A stretch of DNA of 15,175 nucleotides from Chlorobiota bacterium. Its GTDB lineage: Bacteria; Bacteroidota; Bacteroidia; Bacteroidales; JAADJA01. The position numbers and the translations under genes were made by a program. Below, piece after piece: positions 7,225 to 14,173 of this stretch. How positions within the stretch are numbered: position 1 is the stretch's first letter; every line of letters starts with the position of its first letter. The notes below the pieces were generated by a model that was given only the letters and a program-made list of their open reading frames with translations, did no database searches and was not told the origin of the DNA. Location: contig JAUVIX010000040.1 of NCBI GenBank assembly GCA_030592565.1, forward strand, positions 1-15,175, in the 5' to 3' direction.

Positions 7225-8190
7225 TTACTTCGCACTCCGGTAAACAGTAATCAACTCGATATTATTATCTTTAAAATATTTCTTCGCTTTTGTAAACTTT
7301 TTTGTAAAACCGAGCAGATAACCTCCACCACCGGAACCACAGAGCTTCAGGGTGTAATCGTCTGTATCAAGGCCATTTTTCCAATGTTCCTGAAAATGAT
7401 ATGGAATCATCGGGTTCATGTATTGAAGTTGTACGTCGGATAATTGTCGGAGGCTGTCGAAAAAGTCGTGTAAATCACCATCCACCAAAGAGGTGATACA
7501 CCTGTTTGTAAGCGGAATATATTTATTAGTAATAACACTATTATATTTTTCGAGCTTGCACTTTTCCAGAAACAGATGCACAAGAGGCTCGGTTCTTCCA
7601 GGACCGCCAGTATTAACCAAAAATATTGCCCCATCCCCCTCATCTCTGTTGCGAGGAATTGTGATACTGGTGATAACATCCTTATTTTTTATTAATAGTG
7701 CAAATTTTATATATGCATTTAGCGGATCAATACCGGAACTCCTCCCATGGAAGAAGGATTCATGAAGTGCGAAAACAGATTTTAGCTTTAGCATCTCTGA
7801 AGGCTTTAACGATCTGCTACTGTTAATCTTGTTATGTGAGTACGAATCATAAACAGCAGCCACCAAAGCACCAGAGCTTCCCAGACCATAACTGTGCGGA
7901 ATTGAAGATTCAAAATAGAGTCCCTTTTCGATATCCCTTTCAAATGAGTCAACATCTATCAGACACTTAGTCTTATTCTCAATCTGTAATTTGCGAAGAT
8001 AGGCTGCATACTCCTTTAACTGACTGTTTGATTCATTGGCAAGGTCAAGGTTGGTATATTTATATGGATCGCTGAATATCAGTTCACCATGAAAATGTGT
8101 AAAAGGGATTGTCAGTGCCATAGAATCGAATATTATTCCATACTCACCGAATAAAATGATCTTTGCGTAAAATATACTTTTACCGTTCAT
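7225..8190 (-). CDS. mvk: Mevalonate kinase (GHMP superfamily)
   Basis: A 321-residue GHMP kinase. Mevalonate kinase phosphorylates mevalonate to mevalonate-5-phosphate with ATP in the cytoplasm. The three GHMP motifs are in order: motif 1 KIILFGEYGIIF (10-21); motif 2, the ATP-phosphate loop, IPHSYGLGSSGALVAA (97-112); and motif 3 KLCGSGGGGYLLGF (282-295). HGRSSGIDPLNAY (148-160) is the mevalonate-kinase signature, with Asp155 as the probable catalytic base and Glu144 in the ALHE stretch as the probable Mg ligand. It has ATG at 8190 and TAA at 7225-7227. It points the same way as the other mevalonate genes but is separated from the decarboxylase by the RhuM insert, and I see no TAnnTTTG box in the 83 nt upstream, so how it is now transcribed is unclear. 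Confidence 0.87.
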   Translation of the reverse strand: MNGKSIFYAKIILFGEYGIIFDSMALTIPFTHFHGELIFSDPYKYTNLDLANESNSQLKEYAAYLRKLQIENKTKCLIDVDSFERDIEKGLYFESSIPHSYGLGSSGALVAAVYDSYSHNKINSSRSLKPSEMLKLKSVFALHESFFHGRSSGIDPLNAYIKFALLIKNKDVITSITIPRNRDEGDGAIFLVNTGGPGRTEPLVHLFLEKCKLEKYNSVITNKYIPLTNRCITSLVDGDLHDFFDSLRQLSDVQLQYMNPMIPYHFQEHWKNGLDTDDYTLKLCGSGGGGYLLGFTKKFTKAKKYFKDNNIELITVYRSAK

Positions 8191-8207
8191 GTTTTCTAAT
8201 TATAAAT

Positions 8208-8231
8208 GTGAAAAGCGTCCACTCAAGTTTC
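8208..8231. repeat. Palindromic repeat, copy 2 (left half only)
   Basis: GTGAAAAGCGTCCAC (8208-8222) matches the left half of copy 3 (GTGACAAGCGTCCAC, 9474-9488) at 14 of 15 positions. The right half has decayed and no longer pairs. It lies between the mevalonate kinase start and the RhuM gene end, so it marks one edge of the insert. Confidence 0.6.
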
Positions 8232-8273
8232 CCAAGTAGCAGAAGTTAAACATTATTATATTATTTTTTAGTT

Positions 8274-9296
8274 TTACGATGTGTAAGTTTTTAACTTTTT
8301 AATTTCATTATCAAAATCCGATAGGTATTTACTATCTTGTATAATTCTATATTTTTCATATTCTATTGCTGATTTTTCTAATGCTTTTTGATGTGAAATT
8401 TTTCCTGCATTTGTAAGTATTTCATATCGGTTGATTTTTAGAAAACTGTCTAAAATTTTAATCCATTCTCTCATCTTCATTGGAATATTTCTTTCTGCTT
8501 GTAATTCTGCAAAGTTTAGATAAAGCTCAACTAATCTATTAAGCTCTGAAACTTCTTTTTCCGTTAAATAATTTTTAGCAATTGAGATGTCTGACTTTAA
8601 AATTTTTCCCTTTGGTGAGTTTTTCCAAGTTGTTAATCCCATATTAAACTTTTCAGCACCAGAACGATTAACAATTATTTCACTAGCAGTATTACCTGTA
8701 ATTGCCCAATGCAATTTATTTTGAACAGTTTTATAAAATGTAATTGTTGTTTCTGATTTAGGATTATAGTCAATGCTACATTGAGCATAAATATCCGTAA
8801 TTTTTTGATAAAATCGTCTTTCAGACGCTCGTATTTCTCGAATTCTTTCAAGTAATTCATCAAAATAATCTTTACCAAAAATTTGATTTCCTTGTTTTAG
8901 TCTTTCATCATCCAAGACAAAACCTTTAACAATAAACTCTTTAAGTGTATTTGTAGCCCAAATTCTAAACTGTGTTGCTTGCTTTGAGTTTACCCGATAA
9001 CCAACAGATATTATTGCATCAAGATTGTAGAAATCAAGTTTTCGATTAATCTTTCTATTACCCTCTTTTCGAACTACTCGAATTTTTCGAGTAGTTGCTT
9101 TCTCTTCCAATTCTTGCGATTTATAAACTTCTTTTAAATGATAATTTATTGTATGACTTTCTACTTCAAACAATTCTCCCATTGTTTTTTGTGTAAGCCA
9201 AATTGTTTCATCTTCTAAAAAAACATTTACTTTTACATCTCCTGAATTAGAAGTGTATAAAATAAAACTTGATGAGCTGTCTTGTAACTTATTCAT
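8274..9296 (-). CDS. rhuM: RhuM-family protein (virulence RhuM, accessory gene)
   Basis: A 340-residue protein of the Virulence_RhuM family, named after a gene in Salmonella pathogenicity island 3; the molecular function is unknown. Marks: DVKVNVFLEDETIWLTQKTMGELF-like N-terminal DNA-binding-type region (about residues 20-45), the central signature YNLDAIISVGYRVNSKQATQFRIWAT (about 90-115) and the C-terminal LHWAITGNTASEII plus helical region. ATG 9296 is chosen; a TTG two codons upstream is possible. Base composition is low: 27-28% G+C in three sampled 60-base lines against 47% in a sampled line of the HMG-CoA reductase gene. Such genes often travel with restriction-modification systems, and a restriction-enzyme-like relic lies just upstream. 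It interrupts the mevalonate operon and looks acquired. Confidence 0.88.
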   Translation of the reverse strand: MNKLQDSSSSFILYTSNSGDVKVNVFLEDETIWLTQKTMGELFEVESHTINYHLKEVYKSQELEEKATTRKIRVVRKEGNRKINRKLDFYNLDAIISVGYRVNSKQATQFRIWATNTLKEFIVKGFVLDDERLKQGNQIFGKDYFDELLERIREIRASERRFYQKITDIYAQCSIDYNPKSETTITFYKTVQNKLHWAITGNTASEIIVNRSGAEKFNMGLTTWKNSPKGKILKSDISIAKNYLTEKEVSELNRLVELYLNFAELQAERNIPMKMREWIKILDSFLKINRYEILTNAGKISHQKALEKSAIEYEKYRIIQDSKYLSDFDNEIKKLKTYTS

Positions 9297-9304
9297 TTCC
9301 AATT

Positions 9305-9379
9305 TTATATTAAAACACGAACGATTTGAGATTTACTTGTATAACTACTAGCTTTATATGTGTCGAAACTTAAATTCAT
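9305..9379 (-). pseudogene. N-terminal relic resembling a DpnI-type restriction endonuclease
   Basis: A 24-codon ORF (ATG 9379, TAA 9305-9307) starts MNLSFDTYKASSYTSK and ends SQIVRVLI. The spacing of M-x-L-x-F and Y-x-S-x-SQ-x-x-R-x-L agrees with the start of DpnI (ME-L-H-F, then YKSNSQKARIL, followed there by TEDWV). Here the resemblance ends with a stop right after RVL. It ends 8 nt before the RhuM ATG, on the same strand. The most likely reading is the stub left after deletion of a restriction gene, with RhuM now joined to it. The match is short and made from memory, so a chance likeness or a small leader ORF for rhuM remains possible. Confidence 0.45.
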
Positions 9380-9473
9380 TTTTATATAGTATAGATATAT
9401 TATTCTCTATTTTATTTAAAGTTGTTGTGAGCTTTTTCTATTGCACCCAACTAACATTTTCTGTCCCATCTTT

Positions 9474-9497
9474 GTGACAAGCGTCCACGCTTGTCAA
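9474..9497. repeat. Palindromic repeat, copy 3 (perfect 10-bp arms)
   Basis: The core GACAAGCGT-CC-ACGCTTGTC (9476-9495), extended by a T-A pair on each side (9475, 9496), is a perfect inverted repeat with a 2-base centre. The minus-strand stop codon TGA of the diphosphomevalonate decarboxylase (9494-9496) lies inside its right arm. Confidence 0.8.
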
Positions 9498-10582
9498 GGT
9501 GCTGCTATCCCGTCATCAATCCATCTGCTATTATCACAAAAAACAACAAGCTTTTGTTCAATAAATTTTAAAATTTCATCCTTATCTGTTTCCAAATACA
9601 AAAGATGGACATTTGGCCCGGCATCTAAAGTAAAGGCAACGAGCCTGCCTGTTTTCTCCCTGTAATAGCGAATTTCATTAATTATCTTCCAGGTTTTTTC
9701 ATTCATTAAAGTGAAACCCGGATTAGAACTCATCATCAACGAATGAAGAGTCAGAGCCTCATTCTCAACAATTCTTATAAATTCATTTTGGTTACCTGTT
9801 TTTAAAGCATCAATCAGTAGCTCAATATTTTCGTTTGCCTGTTTATACCTTGCTTCTGCAAAAGGGTGATCTTTCATAAGCCCGTGTCCTGCACTGCTCG
9901 AAATTTTCTTTTTTTCAGGGCTTGTTATCAATATGGCATCCCTGATACCAGAAAATATTTTGTCACTTTTTCCTGGCAGTGGTATAGCTAATTCATCGGA
10001 CGCTCCTTCGACAAAATCAGTTTCGCCCCAAAGCACAAACCCCGGCCACACAGACCTGGCTGCACTTCCCGACCCAAGTCTTGCCATAAAAGAGGCTTTT
10101 TGAAAATATTCTTTCTTCTTTTGTAATGTGTCAAATATTTTCTTTTCTATTGAGCAGATGCAAAGAGCAAAGGCACTCATTGCAGAAGCTGAGGAGGCAA
10201 TTCCGGAAGAATGTGGAAATGAGTTTGAGCTTGTTATTTTCAAATGGAGGTTTTCAATAAAAGGGAAAAAGGGTTTTAGAACGGAAAGATGTTTACCTAT
10301 TCTCTCTTCAAAATTGGTATTTTTCTCTCCTTCAAAATAGAAGTCAAAGCTCAGACCTTTCTCTTTTTTATATTGATATTCAATTTCTGTATCGGTAAAC
10401 GATTTATTAAGTGTAAAGCTTAGAGATGGATTTTGAGGAATCTGAAAATGGCGTTTCCCCCAATATTTCACAAGGGCTATGTTAGAGGGGCTTCGCTTTT
10501 TAACCGTCAAAGAACCGTTGAAAGGTTCAACTATGGTAAGGTTTAGAGCCTCATTTCTATATTTCTCCTCATAATTTACCAT
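9494..10582 (-). CDS. mvaD: Diphosphomevalonate decarboxylase
   Basis: A 362-residue GHMP-superfamily enzyme converting mevalonate 5-diphosphate to isopentenyl diphosphate with ATP and release of CO2. Signature blocks: SPSNIALVKYWGKR (31-44); PHSSGIASSASAMSAFAL (123-140), the ATP-binding loop; ARLGSGSAARSVWPGFVLW (167-185); and TLDAGPNVHLLY (318-329), whose Asp320 is the probable catalytic aspartate. The usual SGSACRS reads SGSAARS here, with Cys replaced by Ala. The length is somewhat above the usual 320-330 because of an N-terminal extension of about 25 residues. ATG 10582 overlaps the end of the GYDIA kinase gene (ATGGTAA, 7 nt), implying translational coupling. The stop codon lies in a palindromic repeat, so the last residues may be repeat-derived. 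Confidence 0.93.
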   Translation of the reverse strand: MVNYEEKYRNEALNLTIVEPFNGSLTVKKRSPSNIALVKYWGKRHFQIPQNPSLSFTLNKSFTDTEIEYQYKKEKGLSFDFYFEGEKNTNFEERIGKHLSVLKPFFPFIENLHLKITSSNSFPHSSGIASSASAMSAFALCICSIEKKIFDTLQKKKEYFQKASFMARLGSGSAARSVWPGFVLWGETDFVEGASDELAIPLPGKSDKIFSGIRDAILITSPEKKKISSSAGHGLMKDHPFAEARYKQANENIELLIDALKTGNQNEFIRIVENEALTLHSLMMSSNPGFTLMNEKTWKIINEIRYYREKTGRLVAFTLDAGPNVHLLYLETDKDEILKFIEQKLVVFCDNSRWIDDGIAAP

Positions 10583-11490
10583 ACCTTTACCATGTCTTTG
10601 AATGGAATAGTTGTGTTGAGACCTTTCTTGCTGAAATAGGCTTGTACATTGGAAAACGGTCTGTCTGAAGTGGCCATAATAAAATCGCCGCCCCAGCCAC
10701 CCAGCGATTTTATCTCTCCGGGATAATCGTTGAAAAATTTACTTTTTACAGGTTCTCTTTTTAAAATTGTGGAGATAACCAACTCGTGCTCTTTCATATA
10801 ATAATCAAAATCATCAAGTGTGGGAGCATAAGCAATGTTAGTGCTTAGTTGTGAAATTTCATCAATTTCATTTTTCAATCCTTTCCGAATCCGTCCAAAC
10901 GAACTGACCTCATCTGCCGAATTTCTTTTTTTCCCGAGCCACACAAAACAGATATTTTCAGAAAATTCAGGATTGAAGTTAACTTTTTCTGTTTTTGGAT
11001 TTTTATTGTTTACTGAATAAAAAAGCGGGCCTTCACTTCTTGCACAGGCAATGTCATAGCCTGAGCCGTCAGAAACTTTGAAGTGTAATCCGAAAGGGTC
11101 AACTTTTGCCCACCAGGCAATATTTGATATTAGTGTTGAACTGCTGCCAAGTCCCCAGTTCAGATTAAAATCAGCATGATTAATGATTTTGATGCCATTT
11201 TGTTTTCCAATAAAACCACCACTCAGTTGGTCAGCAGCTTTCAGAATTGTCACTAGCCGCTGAGACACCTCTATATCCGAAGTTTCAATAATTTCAAATG
11301 TTTTGGTTTTTATCCAGGCACTAAACCACAAATCGCCATCAGCATAACTCTCCCAGAGAATACCTTCCTCATTTTCTTTTCGTATCAGCATTGACTGCCC
11401 GAAATTTACAGGAACTGCAAAAGCTTTAGCGCCTTTCAATACCAGGTATTCGCCAGCTATCAATAATTTCCCGTTGGATGTAAATTTCAT
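10576..11490 (-). CDS. GYDIA-family GHMP kinase, candidate phosphomevalonate kinase
   Basis: A 304-residue GHMP kinase when started at ATG 11490. The frame stays open further upstream, but that part lies inside the HMG-CoA reductase gene, and the family start MKFTSNGKLLIAGEYLVL fits 11490. Motif 1 is GKLLIAGEYLVLKGAKAFAVP (7-27), motif 2 is NWGLGSSSTLISN (111-123). DGSGYDIACA (141-150) is the GYDIA signature known from Bacteroidota proteins. The last motif reads LGGWGGDF (263-270), unlike the GxGGGG of mevalonate kinase but close to the GAGGGDC of phosphomevalonate kinases. It is 4 nt from the upstream reductase gene and overlaps mvaD by 7 nt. As no other phosphomevalonate kinase is present in this operon, that role is inferred; it has not been shown. 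Confidence 0.82.
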   Translation of the reverse strand: MKFTSNGKLLIAGEYLVLKGAKAFAVPVNFGQSMLIRKENEEGILWESYADGDLWFSAWIKTKTFEIIETSDIEVSQRLVTILKAADQLSGGFIGKQNGIKIINHADFNLNWGLGSSSTLISNIAWWAKVDPFGLHFKVSDGSGYDIACARSEGPLFYSVNNKNPKTEKVNFNPEFSENICFVWLGKKRNSADEVSSFGRIRKGLKNEIDEISQLSTNIAYAPTLDDFDYYMKEHELVISTILKREPVKSKFFNDYPGEIKSLGGWGGDFIMATSDRPFSNVQAYFSKKGLNTTIPFKDMVKVW

Positions 11491-11494
11491 ACTT

Positions 11495-12847
11495 TCAAGA
11501 ATAAACTTCCGAATGGCCGGAAGCATGGCTTCGTAACTTTTCAAGAAACTCATATACTGCTTTAACAGTGACCTTTTTATCTTCAAACCATTTTTTGGCC
11601 TTTTGTTTTTCAGATGCGTCAGCACCAAACTTATTAAGGATATTAAGGAGATGCATTTTCATATGTCCCTTTTGAATTCCTTTTGTAACGAGTGATTTCA
11701 GCGCACCGAAATTATTAGCAAGACCGGTAGCAGCAGCAAAGCGCATCAGGTCTTTTGCATCAGGATTATCGAGCAACTCCAGCGATTTTTTTACCAGGGG
11801 ATGCAGGGATGTTAAACCTCCCACTGTCCCCAGAGCAAGAGGAACTGTTAAAGTATATTTGAATCTGTTATTTTTGATTTCTATATCAGTGAGGCTGCGA
11901 TATCTCCCATCTTTTGATGCAAAGGTATGCCCGCTGGCTTCAATAGCACGGAAATCGTTTCCGGTTGCAAGTGCCACAGCATCAATTCCGTTGAAGATAC
12001 CTTTGTTGTGAGTTGTTGCCCTGTGGACATCAATTTGTGCTATTCGTACCGCCTTTTCAAACTTCCAGGCAAACTCTTCGCCGGTCAGCTCATCATCAAT
12101 ATTGTCGAGTTCATCAAGTTCGCATTCAACCCATACTTTTATCAGGCAATTTGGAGTGTAGTTCGACAGGATTGACATAATAATTTCAACCCGTTTTTCA
12201 TCTTCAGTAAAATAGGGACTTGTCTTTAAAAACTCTTTCAGTCCGGTGGCAAATTCCTCAAGGCAGGAGTTGATAAAGTTGGCACCCATAGAATCAACAG
12301 TATTAAAAGAGGCTTTTAGTTGATAGTAATCGTCCATCTTATCACTCATATCCACAAGCTCAATATCAATGATCCCACCACCACGTTGCTCCATGTTGGA
12401 TGTGATATGTTTTGTTCTGAAAAGCAGGTTTTCCTTTAAATCGGGCATAAGCGTCTTAAGCTTCTCCTTGTTGCCGTGCCAAATAAAATGTACCTGGCCT
12501 ATCTTTTCAGTCGAAATGATCTCAGTATGGAAGCCTCCCTTTTCAGTCCAGAATTTGGCACTATTTGAAGCGGCTGCAACAACGGAGCTCTCCTCAATTA
12601 CCATCGGAATATGATAAACCTTGCCATCAATAATAAAATTTGGAGCAATGCCATAAGGAATAAAATAGTTTGTCAGAGTATTTTCGCTAAATTCATCAAA
12701 CAGTTTTTGCTTTTTCGGATCGGGATGATGGTAACCTTTTAGTTCAGTTAAAAACTCACCTGAATTGGTAAAATAGTTACTAATAATCTGTAGCTTCTCT
12801 TCCTTGCTGAGTTTTGAAAAACTTGTGATAATCTCTTTTTGCTTCAC
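11495..12847 (-). CDS. mvaA: Hydroxymethylglutaryl-CoA reductase, class II type
   Basis: A 450-residue reductase converting HMG-CoA to mevalonate with NAD(P)H. Catalytic positions by motif: Glu85/Glu86 in PMVIEESSVVAAAS (81-94), Lys282 in THNKGIFNGIDAVALATGNDFRA (279-301), Asp298 in the same block, and His395 in KGHMKMH (393-399), which matches GHMALH of Pseudomonas mevalonii. Also seen are NTVDSMGANFIN (182-193), the substrate region, and QRGGGIIDIEL (154-164). There is no membrane domain, so it is cytosolic. Translation must start at GTG 12847 because TAA precedes it directly; the resulting start, ahead of SFSKLSKEEK, fits the family. It is first of the mevalonate genes. Its TGA is 4 nt from the next ATG. 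Confidence 0.93.
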   Translation of the reverse strand: MKQKEIITSFSKLSKEEKLQIISNYFTNSGEFLTELKGYHHPDPKKQKLFDEFSENTLTNYFIPYGIAPNFIIDGKVYHIPMVIEESSVVAAASNSAKFWTEKGGFHTEIISTEKIGQVHFIWHGNKEKLKTLMPDLKENLLFRTKHITSNMEQRGGGIIDIELVDMSDKMDDYYQLKASFNTVDSMGANFINSCLEEFATGLKEFLKTSPYFTEDEKRVEIIMSILSNYTPNCLIKVWVECELDELDNIDDELTGEEFAWKFEKAVRIAQIDVHRATTHNKGIFNGIDAVALATGNDFRAIEASGHTFASKDGRYRSLTDIEIKNNRFKYTLTVPLALGTVGGLTSLHPLVKKSLELLDNPDAKDLMRFAAATGLANNFGALKSLVTKGIQKGHMKMHLLNILNKFGADASEKQKAKKWFEDKKVTVKAVYEFLEKLRSHASGHSEVYS

Positions 12848-12868
12848 TTATAAGATATTTTCTTGCAT
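12848..12868 (-). promoter_or_regulatory. Six-codon upstream ORF abutting the mvaA start
   Basis: ATG at 12868 reads MQENIL and then TAA (12848-12850), and the next codon in the same frame is the GTG start of mvaA. A ribosome finishing here would be placed exactly at the mvaA start, so reinitiation or start-site competition is possible. It could alternatively be an old start codon cut off by a nonsense change. Confidence 0.35.
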
Positions 12869-12895
12869 AAAAAAATTTACTCCTGACGGCTCAGG
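12869..12895 (-). terminator. Short hairpin and U-tract between the glycosyltransferase and mvaA
   Basis: The minus strand reads CCTGA-GCCG-TCAGG (12895-12882), a 5-bp stem with a 4-base loop, followed six bases later by seven T. It may end transcripts coming from the glycosyltransferase gene. It lies just downstream of the mvaA promoter box, so for mvaA transcripts it would be a hairpin at the very 5' end. Confidence 0.35.
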
Positions 12896-12905
12896 CTTCG
12901 GTGTG

Positions 12906-12913
12906 CAAAGGTA
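12906..12913 (-). promoter_or_regulatory. Candidate -7 box for the mevalonate operon
   Basis: The minus strand reads TACCTTTG, an exact TAnnTTTG match and the same octamer as in front of tnaA. Transcription would begin near 12899, leaving about 50 nt before the GTG start. No TTG -33 element is visible. Confidence 0.45.
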
Positions 12914-12952
12914 GTATTTTTTATTATCTTATAATCTGAGTTTAAACCGGGA

Positions 12953-14161
12953 TTAAGAAATAACTGACTTAAAAAACAGTATCATTTCCTTGGCTGTCTT
13001 GTTTAGATCAAAATTTTCCATAGCAAGAAGACAGGCGTTTTTGCCGATTTCCCTGCAAAAATCCTGAGAGTTTGCGCACTGCAATATTTTTTCTGCAAAC
13101 TCTTCTTTTGTGTCGGCTATCAGAATATTAGTCCCATTTTTGTATGGAATTCCTTCTGCGCCAATTGAAGTGGAAATGATAGTTTTTCCAATTGCCATAC
13201 CTTCAATTATCTTTACCCGTATTCCACTTCCGGATAAAAGGGGTACTATCATTATTGCTTTATCGGACTGATATTTCAGAGGATTTTTGACTTCACCATC
13301 AACTATCAGACTTTCTTCTTGCAGGTTGAAAAAATGTTGAGGCATATTCTTTCCGGCAATCCTGAACCTGAAATCGGGATATAACCTTTTTACATATGGC
13401 ATTACTTCTGAAATAAACCATTCTATTCCCTGAGCATTTGGCAACCAGTCCATTGAGCCTAAATGGTAGAATTCCGGAAAATCAGAGTATTGTCTGCTGA
13501 AATTATAGTTTTTAATACTATCAAAATCAAACCCGACAGGGATATTAACCACGGGAGTTTCTGGTGCCCACTTTCTGAAAATTTTGGAATCATTGGGGGA
13601 TATGGCCATAATCCCGTCAACTTTGTGCGATATTTCCTTTTCAAATCTCAAAAGCCTATAGGTTGCAACTTGTAAATATTGCTTTTTCAATGAATTGGAA
13701 ATATTTTCAAGATATCTGTCCCAAACCTGACTTTCAATATTTTGCGGACGAAGAATGATTTTTGCATTGGAGTATTTTCTAATTGTTTTAAGATACAGAC
13801 ACACATAAACATGTTCCAACTGAATAATGTCAAACTCTTCTGCTTTTAATATTTTAGTAAGATGATTATTAAATTCATTTGAAATAAACCTTGTAATAAA
13901 GTAAGATTCTTTGGAAAACAGGTTCATTAGTGCTTTTACAGGGTTGATTCTTGTATCAACCTTTGCAAATTCAAACCCGGTTTTTGCTCTAAAACTTTGC
14001 GGGATTATTTCCGGATTAACCCAGTTTTTCGGAGTATTCAAAGCAAATACTTTCACATCAATCTTTTGATTAATAAGCCCCAACGCGGTATTATATACAG
14101 AGAGCGAGCCTCCGTCGTGGAGTGGAAAAGGCATCTTATGACAAATTTGCAAAATCTTCAA
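12953..14161 (-). CDS. Glycosyltransferase, GT-B fold, family 4-like
   Basis: A 402-residue two-domain glycosyltransferase. The N-terminal domain starts MKILQICHKMPFPLHDGGSL (1-20) with the HDGG acceptor-side loop. The C-terminal domain has YHLGSMDWLPNAQGIEWF (232-249) and the nucleotide-sugar site PLLSGSGIRVKIIEGMAIGK (307-326), with Glu320 in the family's conserved E position. This resembles the GT4 proteins often annotated as 'sugar transferase, PEP-CTERM/EpsH1 associated'. Donor and acceptor are unknown. The start codon is TTG at 14161: the upstream stop of the aminotransferase gene lies in frame only four codons earlier, and the first in-frame ATG (codon 10) would remove the first conserved strand. 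It follows the aminotransferase gene by 12 nt, so they are cotranscribed in a likely glycan-assembly cluster. Confidence 0.85.
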   Translation of the reverse strand: MKILQICHKMPFPLHDGGSLSVYNTALGLINQKIDVKVFALNTPKNWVNPEIIPQSFRAKTGFEFAKVDTRINPVKALMNLFSKESYFITRFISNEFNNHLTKILKAEEFDIIQLEHVYVCLYLKTIRKYSNAKIILRPQNIESQVWDRYLENISNSLKKQYLQVATYRLLRFEKEISHKVDGIMAISPNDSKIFRKWAPETPVVNIPVGFDFDSIKNYNFSRQYSDFPEFYHLGSMDWLPNAQGIEWFISEVMPYVKRLYPDFRFRIAGKNMPQHFFNLQEESLIVDGEVKNPLKYQSDKAIMIVPLLSGSGIRVKIIEGMAIGKTIISTSIGAEGIPYKNGTNILIADTKEEFAEKILQCANSQDFCREIGKNACLLAMENFDLNKTAKEMILFFKSVIS

Positions 14162-14173
14162 AGTGATTTCATT

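Noticed and set aside
11491..11628. 46-residue N-terminal extension of the GYDIA kinase
   Set aside because: It lies wholly inside the mvaA coding region in another frame and precedes the normal family start MKFTSNGKLL; shadow coding is the better explanation.
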